From Caenorhabditis elegans (taxonomy: Eukaryota > Nematoda > Chromadorea > Rhabditida > Rhabditidae): a DNA stretch of 64,000 nucleotides. The DNA is taken from positions 1,364,001 through 1,428,000 of the forward strand of contig NC_003280.10 in NCBI RefSeq assembly GCF_000002985.6, given 5' to 3'. The notes under the pieces were generated by a model. The model saw nothing but the letters and a program-made list of their open reading frames with translations, ran no database searches and had not been told where the DNA came from. A program made the translations under genes and the position numbers. The stretch's first letter is position 1. Each line of letters opens with the position of its first letter. This document shows positions 1 to 17,051 of the stretch, in pieces.

Positions 1-40
1 AAAATTAATGAACATGTTAAAAGCTACATACATTTCTTCA

Positions 41-678
41 GTTAACCATTTTCCTGTATCTCTTTCGGTTGCTGAGTTACGTTGTGTTTATGCACTCAGA
101 CACTGTTAAAATTTCACATCATGCTATTACACATTCTGGCCTGTAATTCAAAGTTCAGTTGTCTAATCAAAAAACAGTCAACTGACAAAACATCTGGTTT
201 TTAATTTTGAACATTTTTCTAATGTGAGTAATGCAAAATTGTGTATTCTTACATAATTATGTATGCTCAATTACACAAGATGAGTTTGCGAAAAAATGGT
301 GAGCATAATTTTAAAGAAACAATTAAAAACTTATATGAAAATAATTTTATTTCTTAATCAATTAAAACTTCTCTCTACGTATCCGCATTGTGTATCCGTG
401 AAGAAATCTGAAAGAGTGAAATTTTACAATTTATGTTGTTTTTGTCTCAAATTGAACATAAGTCTGCAAGAATACACCATTTGACATTATTCGCAGTAAA
501 CCAAATGTGCCAAATAGTGCGACAAATGTTTTGTCAGTTGACAGCATTTTTATTAGACAACTGAAATTTGAGCTACAGGCTTGAGTTTGGAATAGTATGA
601 AATGAAATTTTAACAGCGTCTGAGTATATAAACACAACGTAGCTCAGAAACCAGAAGAGATACAGGAAAATGGTTAAC
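41..678. repeat. Foldback (palindromic) element
   Basis: Two diverged inverted arms, about 41-205 and 517-678, both ending in GTTAACCATTTTCCTGTATCTC or its complement, surround an AT-rich centre. The structure is that of a non-autonomous foldback element. No transposase frame is visible, and the short open frames inside it are on both strands and look incidental. Confidence 0.75.
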
Positions 679-1440
679 ACCAGAATTGCAATATTTAATT
701 TTTTCTAACTTTTAAGTTTCTTGAGTAAACACCGTTCAAAGTTGAAAATAACTTTTCTAATTGTAAGTTTTTTTTGGGATTATGAACAGAGCGCCATCAA
801 TAGGCGACAAACCAGATTGTATGAAAAAATCAAATAGCTGTTTAATATCTTGATAAATCAGAGCAAATTAATACCTAAACTTAAAAAAAAACTTGAAAAA
901 TTCAAAAAAAAAAAGTTTTTCTTCAGCCATCGTGAGAGCTTGTTTTTAAGGTGTCCAATATGGCTGATATTGATAAGAAAAAATATTTTTGCTTGTAGAT
1001 ATAGTGTTTGAAAGTGAAATACTTTAGTAGCTATATGTTTGAATCAGTTAGCCATAACTGTGTGTCATCAAAACAAAAAGGAGACGATATGTAGTCGTAA
1101 AACTATGAACAAGTGTGGGTGTTTACAACCTCACTCTGGGAAGAAATATTTGAATTCTGCAATTAGTTTATTGTTGTTTTACAACCATTTCAATCACAAA
1201 TTGGCAATTTTTGAAATCGGAGTATTTTTGTGAGAACGGTCCACAGCTTAATTTAAACCTATTTCACTACAAATTAATACTCTCCTATTGGATCCCAAAA
1301 TAAAACCGTGCAAGCCACTTTTAGTGCTTAACACAATACGAAATGCTGTGTGAATTATTTCTTATTCAAAATATCTGACCAGAAATAGTACTTAATAAGA
1401 ATTCCAATGAAAAAATGAATAAAATTATAAAATTTTCTGA
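679..1440. other. AT-rich intergenic, no gene seen
   Basis: No open frame with splice sites or recognisable protein similarity. Only homopolymer-rich sequence is visible. Confidence 0.6.
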
Positions 1441-1441
1441 A

Positions 1442-1580
1442 AAGGTAGTATTTAAGCAACAAAAGTAGTATTTTAGCAATAGTAGTATTCTAGCAATTTG
1501 GTAGTATTCTAGCAAAGGTAGTATTCTAGCAATAGTAGTATTCAAGCAAAAGTAGTATTAACACAAGGTAGTATTTCAGT
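1442..1580 (+). repeat. GTAGTATT(C/T)TAGCAA minisatellite
   Basis: About eight imperfect tandem copies of a 15-20 bp unit with core GTAGTATT followed by TAGCAA or AAGCAA. Unit length varies, so this is a degenerate minisatellite rather than a coding repeat. Confidence 0.8.
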
Positions 1581-1925
1581 ATTTGCCAAGATTTTGCAAA
1601 ATTTGAGACAATTTTATTTAAAAGCTCCAAAACCGTCTGATAATGTATTTTTCACTTCGAAAGACAAAATAAAAGAATTTGACCGCAGCTGGGGGTCGAA
1701 CCCCGGACCAATTGCGTACCAGTCACTCCTCTTACCGACTGCGCCAAAAATTCAATTTTTTTTTCAATTTTTTGAAAATTTCAAAAAATCGATTTTTGTG
1801 AAAAAAACCCAATTCTACGCTATTTTTTACCCCAAAATCTTTAATTTTCTTAATTCTGTGCATTTTGTCGTAAGATTCGGTGTTCACGTAATCTCGAAGC
1901 TATAGTAACCCGGGAAATTTGAAAT
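1575..1925 (+). repeat. Left arm of 330-bp inverted repeat
   Basis: This segment is repeated in reverse at 3170-3505 with only scattered differences. It contains a tRNA-like block (1681-1746), a FEN-like AT stretch, and at 1858-1914 the dispersed TGCATTTTGTCGTAAG...CTACAGTAACCC repeat. The same long open frame appears on opposite strands in the two arms, as expected from duplication rather than coding. Confidence 0.8.
1681..1746 (-). repeat. tRNA-like sequence, copy 1
   Basis: Read on the minus strand it shows an A-box-like TGGCGCAGTCGGTAAGAG and a B-box-like GGTTCGACCCC about 30 nt apart, the spacing of a pol III internal promoter. No 7-bp acceptor stem directly flanks these boxes, so it does not look like a working tRNA. 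It is best read as a tRNA-derived repeat module (SINE-like). Confidence 0.6.
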
Positions 1926-2124
1926 TATCGCTAAGAAATTTATAAAATCGATTTTTTTTCCTACTGTATTTTCTGGTGTGTTTTATTTTTTTACTCTGAA
2001 AACAGGTTTTTGTTTTTTACAAAATTCCAAAATTTTCAAAATTTCGCGGAATTTCAGACATAGAATGGCTCAAAAACCGCTTACATGTGTATTTTTCACT
2101 TCGAATGACTAAATAAAAAAATTT

Positions 2125-2190
2125 AACCCCACGTGGATGTCGAACCCGAGACCTGTTGCGTACCAGTCAACCCTCTAACCGACTGCGCCA
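2125..2190 (-). repeat. tRNA-like sequence, copy 2 (diverged)
   Basis: Same module as copy 1 with a changed 3' part (ACGTGG instead of GCAGCTGG) and GGTTAGAGG in the A-box region. It is the most diverged of the minus-strand copies. Confidence 0.5.
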
Positions 2191-2396
2191 AAAATCCAAT
2201 TTTTCAAAAATTTTCCTTTTTCTAAACTTACTTTTTTCTAATATATTATGCAGTGTTCATCACAAAAATCGAGTCAATTTTTGTTTTTTACCATGAAAAA
2301 CCGAAAAAATTGTAGAATTTAAGAAAATTTTATTTAAAAGCTCCAAAACCGTCTAATTATGTATTTTTCACTTTAAAAGACAAAATAAAAGAATTT

Positions 2397-2462
2397 GACC
2401 GCAGCTGGGGGTCGAACCCGGGACCTGTTGCGTACCAGTCATCTCCCTTACCGACTGAGCCA
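2397..2462 (-). repeat. tRNA-like sequence, copy 3
   Basis: B box reads GGTTCGACCCC after CCC, giving a better T-stem than copy 1; the A box reads TGGCTCAGTCGG, closer to tRNA consensus than the other copies. Confidence 0.55.
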
Positions 2463-3169
2463 AAAATTCACTTTTTCGAAAAAATTTCAAAAATTTGTTT
2501 TTGTTGCTCACATCGACTTGTATACCATATTTTTACCTAATATTACCTATAGTGCATTTTGACGTAGGATTTGGTGCTTGCGTATTTTCGAAGCTACAGT
2601 AACCCAGAAATTTTAAAACTAACATTAAATGCTTAACAAAAACGGTTTTTGGGGTAAAATTACAAGGAGAATTCGAATTTTGTACTTAAAAAACATGAAA
2701 ACCAGTTTTTTCCGGACAAATTTGAATTTTTATGAGAAAACGTCAAAAAATGAAAGTTTCATGCTCCGATGACTATTCAAAAATGGAAAAAAAATAGAAA
2801 GAAGCAGAAAAAATTTCTATTCAAATATTCTGATTCATGTACACTTGAGAAAATTTCGAGAAAACAAGGAAACAAGTGTCGGGAGGGGAGACTAATTTGA
2901 AGAGGGAGCACATATGAATGTGGAGGACTCTTTTCAATTTTTATTCTCGGAATTCTCATTCCGATAAAAACATCAAAAATTAAGATTGACTCACGTCATT
3001 TCAACTGTTAAATTGGGAATTCATGAGTCTACCAGCCTACAAACAACGAAAAATTTGAAAATTCAAAAAACCCACACGATAGACCTGATTTTATTAATTT
3101 TTTATTAAGAAATTCGAATTCCTGGTGCATTTTTACCCTGAAAACGTTTTTTTCAGGGTTCTTAGCGAT

Positions 3170-3505
3170 AATTTCAAATTTCCCGGGTTACTGTAGCTTC
3201 GAGATTACGTGAACACCGAATCTTACGACAAAATGCTCAGAATTAAGAAAATTAAAGATTCTGGGGTAAAAAATAGCGTAGAATTGGATTTTTTCCACAA
3301 AAATCGATTTTTTGAAATTTTCAAAAAATTGAAAAAAAAAATTGAATTTTTGGCGCAGTCGGTAAGAGGAGTGACTGGTACGCAATTGGTCCGGGGTTCG
3401 ACCCCCAGCTGCGGTCAAATTCTTTTATTTTGTCTTTCGAAGTAAAAAATACATTATCAGACGGTTTTGGAGCTTTTAAATAAAATTGTCTTAAATTTTG
3501 CAAAA
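3170..3505 (-). repeat. Right arm of 330-bp inverted repeat
   Basis: Reverse complement of 1575-1925, about 1.25 kb apart. Carries tRNA-like copy 4 on the plus strand. Confidence 0.8.
3351..3416 (+). repeat. tRNA-like sequence, copy 4
   Basis: Plus-strand counterpart of copy 1, nearly identical, inside the right inverted arm. Both A and B boxes are intact. Confidence 0.6.
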
Positions 3506-3635
3506 TCTTTTCGGTTTTTCATAGTAAAAAACAAAAATTGACTCGATTTTTGTGATGAAAACGGCATAAAATACTGGAAAATAGTTATTACGACCAAAAA
3601 TCGATTTTTTGAAATTTTCAAAAAAATTGAATTTT

Positions 3636-3700
3636 TGGCGCAGTCGGTAAGAGAGATGACTGGTACGCAGTAGGTCCGTGGTTCGACCCCAGCTGGGACC
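3636..3700 (+). repeat. tRNA-like sequence, copy 5
   Basis: A box intact; the B box has lost one C (GGTTCGACCCCAG), shortening the module by one base. Confidence 0.55.
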
Positions 3701-3946
3701 AAATTTCTTTTATGTAATCTTTCGAATTGGAAAATACATATGTAGACTGTACTTGAGCCCTTAAATGTCTAAAATTCCACGAAACTTTGAGAAGAGTTCT
3801 TCAATTTTGTTAAAAAAATGCCGGTTTTCAGACTAAAAAACAAAAAAACTAGATTTTTTTAAAATGAAAACTGCATAAAATGGCAGCAAATAGCCATTAC
3901 AGTAAAAAATCGGTTTTTTTTTAAATTTTTCAAAAAATTGGATTTT

Positions 3947-4012
3947 TGGCGCAGTCGGTAAGAGGGTTGATTGGTACGCAATTGGTCCGGGGTTCGACCC
4001 CCCGTTATGGTC
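3947..4012 (+). repeat. tRNA-like sequence, copy 6
   Basis: A box and B box intact, with a different 3' flank (CGTTATGGTC). The copies at 3351, 3636 and 3947 are spaced by roughly 300 bp, which suggests tandem duplication of a longer unit. Confidence 0.55.
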
Positions 4013-4179
4013 AAACTTTTTTGTTTCCAGTTTCATTATTTGCAATCGTTGTATGAGTTGGAAAATCTTCAAATTCGCTGCAAAAACCTTTAACAAAGTT
4101 GTGCCAATTCAAATAATTCATTCATCATATCAGAGTTCAATATATAGCACAAAAAATTGGCTCCTAAAAATCTCAAAAA

Positions 4180-4560
4180 ATCAATAATCGAGGAGATGGT
4201 GATGACGTGGCAATAAAATCAAAAAAATGATACACGTTGACAAAAAACTGGTTGGGGGATGGCGATAAAAAAGGATGAAACAAACGAATTGGTGGACATT
4301 TGGGGGCGGGGCCGCCGAGACCACGCCCCACTTTGGAGAGGGAGGTTTCGGGGATCAAAAACTACGGGAAGCCAATAAATTTTTGATGGGGTTTTTGAGA
4401 GAGAGAGAGACGGCGATGTTGTTGGGGTGTGGTGGTAGAAAAATATATAGAAATATGGGTAAAAATAGAAGAACAAATAGATATTATTTTAGGAGACTGG
4501 TGCGTGGGTTCCGTATTTACATGAAATAGTGCAGTGTCACTGGGGGGGGGGGGAAATCGA
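4180..4560. other. Purine-rich intergenic stretch, no gene seen
   Basis: Contains (GA)n, G-rich runs and a 10-G run at 4542-4551. Open frames occur on both strands but have no splice context or similarity that I recognise. Confidence 0.4.
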
Positions 4561-4784
4561 TTTTTCAAAGAAAAAATCAAAAATGTTCGAATTTTCAACA
4601 ATAAAATACCGGTTTGTTCGAAACAAAAAAATCAAAACTTTTCGATTTTTTGGCGTTTTTAAAATTTTTCTTGTTTTTTGTAGAAAATCGAAAATTTCAG
4701 ATTTTTCGGCACTGCTTAAGATGCCAGAACATGGTGATTACAGAAAAAATCGATTTTTGGAAAATTTTCAAAATCTTGAACTTT

Positions 4785-4850
4785 TGGCGCAGTCGGTAAG
4801 AGGTATGACTGGTACGCAATAGGTCCGGGATTCGACACCCAGCTGTGGTC
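4785..4850 (+). repeat. tRNA-like sequence, copy 7
   Basis: A box intact; B box mutated to GATTCGACACC. Flanked by the same GATTTTT...TTTTCAAAA context as the other plus-strand copies. Confidence 0.5.
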
Positions 4851-5045
4851 AAACTTTTTTGTTTCAAATTTCATCGATTTTCAGATAATTCGTTTTCTGA
4901 AAAAATCGATAATTTTCGATTTTTTAGCGGTTTTTTCTCAGAAAAAATCGTAATTTTCGGTTTTTTTTGTAAGACTGGGTGTGGGACGGAAAAATAGGAT
5001 AAAAAATAAAATAAAATCGATAAAAATAACAGAATTAATCGATAA

Positions 5046-10985
<5,940 letters not shown>

Positions 10986-11070
10986 TTTCTGGAAAAAAAA
11001 ATGGGTGAAACTCTTTTAAAAATGAAGAAAAATCAATTAAAAATAGAGAAAAATACGAAAAAATTAGAGA

Positions 11071-11430
11071 ATTTGGGTCTGCTAGACTACAAACTACAAA
11101 CTTCGATTTAGCAGATCAAATTGAAAAATTGTCTGCTAGACTACAAACTACAGAAAAATAGTTAGCAGACCCACCGAATTTCCAAAAATTTTGGTCTGCT
11201 AAACTACAAACTACAAAAAATAGTTAGCAGACCCACCGATTTTCTAAAAATGTGGGTCTGCTAGACTACAAACTACAAAAACCTAATTAGCAGACTTAAT
11301 GAATTTCTAAAAAAATTTGGTCTGCTAGGCTACAAACTACAAAAAAATGATTAGCAGACCAAACGAATTTCTAAAATTTTTGGTCTGCTAGACTACAAAC
11401 TACAACAGCATAATTAGCAGACCGTTTTTT
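11071..11430 (-). repeat. Foldback repeat array, inverted orientation
   Basis: Six or seven units reading GGTCTGCTAGACTACAAACTACA ... TTAGCAGACC, the reverse orientation to the arrays at 6-10 kb. Located upstream of the PTB gene start. Further singles are at ~12101-12145 and 12310-12352. Confidence 0.85.
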
Positions 11431-11434
11431 TTCT

Positions 11435-13130
11435 TCGATTAACGTCATTTTTTTACGAAAAAAGTGATTTTTGGCTTGCTTCGGATTGGATTTACTATAT
11501 TTTGTGCAATAATATTTTTTTTTTGGTAGCAAATATATAGTTTTGGAAGGCTACAAACTACAAAATTCGATTTAGCAGATCCAAATAGAAGAATTCAAAT
11601 CAATAGAAATAGCCGCGGTAATTTAAAAATTTCGAGAAGAAAAATACACAGAACACCTGTCAGACGGACTACAAAAGAAAAAGCAGACCCAAATCGATAT
11701 TTTCTCGAATTTCTTGGGTGCCAGTGTGTGTGTTGCTGAACAAGCAGTGGAGTCATAAGGATGGGAAAAAGAAGCAGTTGTTCATTTCAATGTCTCCTCA
11801 CTTTTCATTCTCCCGTGCTTTCGCTTTCTCATTGTCATTATCAACACTGAGAGAGGAGAGGATTGTGTAATGATTTGTTGGCAAAGTGCCAGTTAACAAA
11901 TACTTTATCCATCCATTCACTTCAATACTTTACATTTTCGATTTCGAAAAACCAGACGCGAAACGCCGTTTTAATTGTCGAAAAGTGAGAATTTATGAGT
12001 CATTTCCGCTGAACAGAAGGAAATTGGCAGAAAATTGAAGTTTTTTTGCTGAAAAAATGGTAAAAAACCGTTAAAATTGATTATTGTAAACTATTTTCCG
12101 TTTGGTCTGCTAGTCTACAAACTACAAAATTCGATTTAGCAGACCAATGGTGTAGCAAGTGTGAAAAATAAAAAAATAACGGAAAAACGGAATTTTGAAT
12201 CGATTTTTTGAATTCTGATCGAGAATTTTGAAAATACAGCACTTTCAGTCAAAATTTTAGAAAAAAATCCAGAGAAAAAACAGAGAAACACACGAAATCC
12301 GGCCAGCTTGGGTCTGCTAGGCTACAAACTACAAAACGAAATTAGCAGACCATCATCGAGAAAGTTAGCAAGTGAACATAGTGATTTTTCGCTAGAAAAT
12401 TCTAAAAAAAAAGCGCATCGCACTAAAATAGAGCAAAAAATTAGCTTTTATGACAATTTTGAACTGAAAAATCGATTTTTAAAGCTAAAAAACGAAGAAA
12501 AATAGGAAAATAGATTCCTCGAAACAATTTTAAGCTGAAAAATCAATAAATGGAATAAAATTTTCAATGTTTCTCTTTTTTTTCAATCAGTTAAACGAAA
12601 AAATCGGCGGCAGAAGTTCAAGAAATCATATTTTCGTCAACTTTTTTAAATCTCTTTTCCAAATTGTCAATTTATTGGTGCCGACGCTTTGTCATTCTCT
12701 CACAACAACTGCCGCCAGTGTCTCGACTGAAAAATACACTTCTTCATGCTCTTTTTCTATCATTTTTATTAGGGTTTTAACGATTTTGAACTGAAAACGG
12801 GGAAACAAACGTTAAAAATCTGAAAATTGGTGCGGAAAATGAACAATTGTTGCATAAATAATGAGAAAAACAGTAGAAAATTGCGAAAAATGAAGAAAAA
12901 TGCGCCGAAAATTAAAAAAAGACCGCAGAAAAATAAATAAATAAAAATAAAATTTAAATTAAGAAAACTGGCGGCGAACAAGATTTACGATAAACAACGC
13001 GCGCGCCCGTTATTTCGGAGCATCGTAAATATGTTTTTTTGGATTTAATTGTTAACTAATTGTTGAACTTTTGTGGATTTCGTATTAATTATAATTAATA
13101 TTTAAAGAAAATACATTAGAAAAAAACAAT
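11435..13130. other. Upstream region of the PTB gene
   Basis: No exon recognised. 11740-11900 is less AT-rich with CT-rich patches and could hold promoter or upstream exon sequence. At 12975-13030 an ATTTACGAT/ATCGTAAAT inverted pair flanks a CGCGCGCG core. Confidence 0.4.
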
Positions 13131-13133
13131 TAT

Positions 13134-14359
13134 TTAGAAGTTCACTAAATTTCGGTTAGTGTTGCAGATGTGGTAGCCGACTGGAATCCTGGATACTGGC
13201 TGGATCGCTGCATTTTCTGGAAATCAAATTTTTAGCAATTTTAATCTTTTTAAAAACTCACAAAAGGAGTTTAAGAAGACAATAAAGTGGTGAAGTCTAT
13301 CGAGCAGGTCGTGGAGATACTGAAAAATAATAAAATTTTTCCGAAAAAGTAGGAGGCCGTGAAAAATGAAAACTCGTCCACTTTAAAGGTCTCGAATTTT
13401 CATTGAAAAATTTGAATTCCCCGCTATTTTTCACCTCTTCTAGGCTTTTGGTGGACCCCTAGCTCAAAATTAAAATTTTTTTTGGGTTACTGTAGCCTCG
13501 AAAGTACGCGAACACCGCGCATCTTACGACAAAATGCACAGATTTTTAAAATGACTCGGCCGAGCTCGGAAAAAAGGGTTTATAGGGTGAAAAATCATGC
13601 TGAATTCGAATTTCGAATTGAAAAATGTTAAACATTTGAAATTTCAAGTAATTTCGACCTACCATATTTAATTTCATAATACTCATTTGTTGGTGACATT
13701 GTAATTTCATAGGATGTAATATTATCCTTGTTATATAGGTTTATCACTCCAAAAAGCATATCACTCGATCTATTGGAGCATTTATACGGGGAGTTTCGCA
13801 TCTGAAAGTTGTATTTTTTAGTCTAACAGACTACAAACTACAAACTACAAACTACAAACTACACACTACAAACTACAAACTATTTGTAATAAGTCAAACA
13901 AAAAATTCAGAACAACCTTTTTCTAGACAACAAACTATAAGTTAGCAAAACCTTATGAATTCTGTGGGCTAGCTACAAGTGTCATAGCTTGCAGTTTAGC
14001 AGACCCAACTACAAATTACAAAATCAGATAATTTGTAGTTTGTAGTTTGTAGTCTATCAGTCCCCCCAACTCACCCTAAAAGCCACTGTTTCATTCATAA
14101 TTGAGTACCCATCCCGGTCATTCCTAACTTGAATAATATCCCCGACAGCGTATAAATAACATCTATTCAAACTATTCGAGTGAACTAAAATACAATCCGC
14201 CACGATAACACATCTTGTGATACAAGATTTCCATGTCAAATTCAAGAAAGTTTTTGAGACATAACTTGTCGAATTAACCGGTGATCCACGTACCGATACA
14301 AATACTGATAGGATGGTAATTGGGAAAAGAAACAGGATTAGAAAGGTCTGAGAGCTCAT
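13134..14359 (-). CDS. Short PAN_3 (CW) domain secreted protein, truncated
   Basis: Exons 14359-14075, 13801-13663 and 13216-13134 join in phase to 168 aa. An N-terminal hydrophobic stretch (FLILFLFPITILSVF) reads as a signal peptide. Residues ~20-95 form a PAN_3 domain with VSVRGSP, TWKSCITRC, CYLYAVGD, VRNDRDGY and FR at the same places as in its neighbours. Exon 2 matches the linker of the paralogues (SDMLFGVINLYNKDNI, YYEIKY). In the paralogues a short exon ending CGxWLxPxPTC and a second PAN_3 domain follow; here the third exon is a decayed remnant and the frame stops after 28 codons. Either a shortened gene or an early pseudogene. Confidence 0.6.
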
Positions 14360-14566
14360 TGACTTTCGTTAGAGAGTCTTAATTTTTAATAATTCTAGAA
14401 AAAAAATTATTAATCCATTAATGTTTCCGCTTGACTGATTTTGATATATTTATGACTTTTTAAAGTCTGAGATTGTTTGATGATTGAGGTTGGAAGAAAG
14501 GTTCAATAGTTTAGGCACACCCCATTCAAAATACAAACTACATACCTTCATTACCGATATCTATAC

Positions 14567-14931
14567 CAGGGGTGTGCGGCAAATCTCAAAATTTGCCGAG
14601 CTCGGCAAATTCGGCAAATTCGCCGAGCTCGGCAAACGGCAAATTCGGCAAATTCGGCAAATTTGCCGTGCTTAACAAACTCGGAAAATTTTGATAATTT
14701 TTGATGTTTTTTGGAACACCAAAACTACCGAATTCTTAACACACATCTGGTTTCTGAATAAGTTCCGTGTAGTATGTCTGCTTAATCATAAACTAACTCA
14801 ATTTTGTGTCGTTTTACTAAATTTTTGGCGAAAAAATCAATAATTGTAGTCAAAATTGTACTGTAAAATTTTTGACGTGTGCGGCAAATTTTGAAATTTG
14901 CCGTGCTCGGCAAATTTGCCGCACACCCCTG
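14567..14931. mobile_element. hAT-like non-autonomous element 1 (365 bp)
   Basis: Ends CAGGGGTGTGCGG ... CCGCACACCCCTG are perfect inverted repeats. The element is flanked by a perfect 8-bp direct repeat, ATCTATAC (14559-14566 and 14932-14939). CAGGG termini and 8-bp duplications are hallmarks of the hAT superfamily. The interior is mostly short repeats of CGGCAAATT; no transposase. Confidence 0.9.
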
Positions 14932-14959
14932 ATCTATACATCACTTATGGGGTTATTCA

Positions 14960-15087
14960 ATTAATTTTGCTAAATGTATTTTGATACATTATGACCTCAG
15001 AACTGTAATTAAAATACATGTTTAATGTATTTTAAAACAGTTGTTATGTCATAAATGTAGTATCAAAATACATTTAGCAAAATTAAT
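14960..15087. mobile_element. 128-bp palindromic MITE
   Basis: Arms of about 40 bp, ATTAATTTTGCTAAATGTATTTTGATA and its complement, separated by a short loop. It sits at the 3' edge of the first-exon remnant of the broken PAN_3 gene and has replaced the end of that exon. Confidence 0.75.
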
Positions 15088-15172
15088 TTTCTTACCTCCT
15101 GATCATTTCTAACCTGAATAATATCTCCCACTGCATACAAATAACATACATTCAAATTATTGGAATATGATA

Positions 15173-16144
15173 TCACGGCGTGTAAATTGGGACATCTGGC
15201 CTAGCGAAAAGTGAAAAGTGAGAATCCTAGGCCATGGCCGCTGCAAAGCGCGCGAAATTTGAATTTAAATTTTTAATATCATTGAAATTCGATGAATGAG
15301 ACATTATAATGGATAAAACTACAAAAATATATACAAAATTGTTTTTAAAATGAATAAATCACATATAACAACGATTATTTTCCTAAATAAAAGTGGAAAT
15401 TCGATTTATTAGGCAATTATTAGGAAAATGCGTCAAAAGTGGCACATTTTTGAACTTTTTTCAAAAACTAGTTCCACAAATTTTCTGAAATTTCACCAGA
15501 TTACTCAGTAGACTACTTTAATCAAATTGTGTGCAAAAAATTCATACCCACCGTCACAAGTTCCTATTGAATTTTTCTATTTTAGCTCCGAAAACCACTA
15601 AAATTCGACAAAAATGGCACATTTTTGAACTTTTTTCAAAAACTAGGCCCACAAATTTTCTGAAATTTCACCAGATTACTCAGTAGACTACTTTAATCAA
15701 ATTATGTGCATAAAAATCATACCCACCGTCACAAGTTCACATTGAATTTTTCAATTTTAGCTCGGAAATTCACAAAAAATCAGTGAAATTGGCACCAATT
15801 TTAAATTTTTTCAAAAACTAGATTCACAAAGGTTTTGAAACTTCACCAATTGACTAAATGAAGGTTTTTGAACAATTTAAGTACATAAAATGTATACCGA
15901 CTATCACAAGTTTACACTTAAAATTGCTGTTCATTAATGCAGCTTCAAACTGCCTTGTAAAACCTTGTAAAACGAAGATAAATAAGCTTAGCAGCCAAAT
16001 TAAAAATGTTTATTCGTTCAAAAATTTTAACCATAGGAGGCGGTGGTCTAGCCGGCGCAGCTCTCGCGGCCACGTCTCTTTCGCCGGGCCGTGTTGTTTT
16101 TCAAGCTTTTTTCTAGGCCAGAGGTACCAATTTACACGCCGTGA
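15173..16144. mobile_element. 972-bp terminal-inverted-repeat element with internal repeats
   Basis: Ends TCACGGCGTGTAAATTGG ... CCAATTTACACGCCGTGA are inverted repeats of ~30 bp with a few changes, extending to CTAGGCC. Inside, three ~175-bp direct repeats (about 15430-15950) share CAAAAACTAG, CACAAATTTTCTGAAATTTCACC and ATACCCACCGTCACAAGTT. A GC-rich end module contains CTAGGCCATGGCCG-like sequence. No clear target duplication and no transposase. Confidence 0.75.
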
Positions 16145-16198
16145 CCGATTGATTTTTCATATGATGATTCACTGATAGCTTGACGGGTGTATAGGCTC

Positions 16199-16739
16199 CA
16201 GGGGTGTGCGGATAACCGATTTTTTCGGCTAACGAATAAATTGGCTAATGCCGATTTTTTGAAAACCGGCTAACGGATAATTCGGCTAACGGCTAATTTC
16301 AAAATTTTCGGCTAACGGCTAATTCGGCTAAAATCAATCGGTCAAATCGGCTAATTTTCGGCTAATTCGGCTAATTCGGATAAAATTCATCTGGTCAAGC
16401 TTTTTTCGTTCTTTCTATTAATTCAGGTTTTGGGTTAATTTTTTCATTGTTATTGAGCAAATTCAGTGATGAACGACTGTTGAAATAGGAAAAAATCATA
16501 CAATTTCACAAAATTTTGTTTTCCAAAAAAATGTTTTAGTGGAAATAGCCGAAATAGCCGATCAAAATCGGCTAACGGATAACTTCGGATTAGCCGAACT
16601 GTCAAAAAGTCGGCAGACGGCTAACTCGGCTAATTGGTACAAAATTCGGCTAACGGATAATTCGGCTAATATTAGCGGAGTTAGCCGAATTAGCCGATCG
16701 GCGAATTCGGCTAAATCGGCTATTATCCGCACACCCCTG
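16199..16739. mobile_element. hAT-like non-autonomous element 2 (541 bp)
   Basis: Ends CAGGGGTGTGCGG ... CCGCACACCCCTG, identical to element 1, flanked by a perfect 8-bp duplication ATAGGCTC (16191-16198 and 16740-16747). The interior is different: short repeats of CGGCTAACGG and CGGCTAATT. It splits a PAN_3 coding exon. Confidence 0.92.
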
Positions 16740-17051
16740 ATAGGCTCTCCACGTACTGCTATCATCACTGATTTTGCAACGGATACTAGGAACGTTAAAA
16801 ATTATTTGTTTGATGCTTCTGGACTTTTTGAAATATTCGAAATGAAGAGATCTGTCAGCCTTGACGTTTTAATGGCTTTTCAGATCTGCAGCCTTTTTGA
16901 AAGTTTTTCGGTCTTAAATGTTGTTGTAGTTTGTAGTGTTCAAAAAACTTTGTTTCTTTATTAACACAAACATATTAACACACATACATTTAAGGGTTCA
17001 AACTGCACTCGCACCACAACTCGGTGAACTTCTCTGCCCTGAAAGTCATAC

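Larger units (their letters stand above)
15092..16790 (-). pseudogene. PAN_3 (CW) gene broken by transposon insertions
   Basis: On the minus strand, 16790-16740 encodes the end of a signal peptide and MIAVRGEP, 16198-16145 continues IHPSSYQ then a stop, and 15172-15092 gives YSNNLNVCYLYAVGD followed by VRNDQE. Put side by side these are the successive parts of one PAN_3 first exon, as in the neighbouring genes (VRGxP...TSY, CYLYAVGD, VRNDQ). They are now separated by a 541-bp hAT element and a 972-bp element, and truncated by a palindromic MITE. No second domain was found downstream. Confidence 0.8.

Noticed and set aside
1681-4850. Functional tRNA genes
   Set aside because: A and B boxes are present but no acceptor stem pairs around them at the right distance, and no clear anticodon arm is formed.
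14484-14675. Open frame across CGGCAAATT repeats
   Set aside because: It runs through the interior of a hAT-like element made of short repeats.
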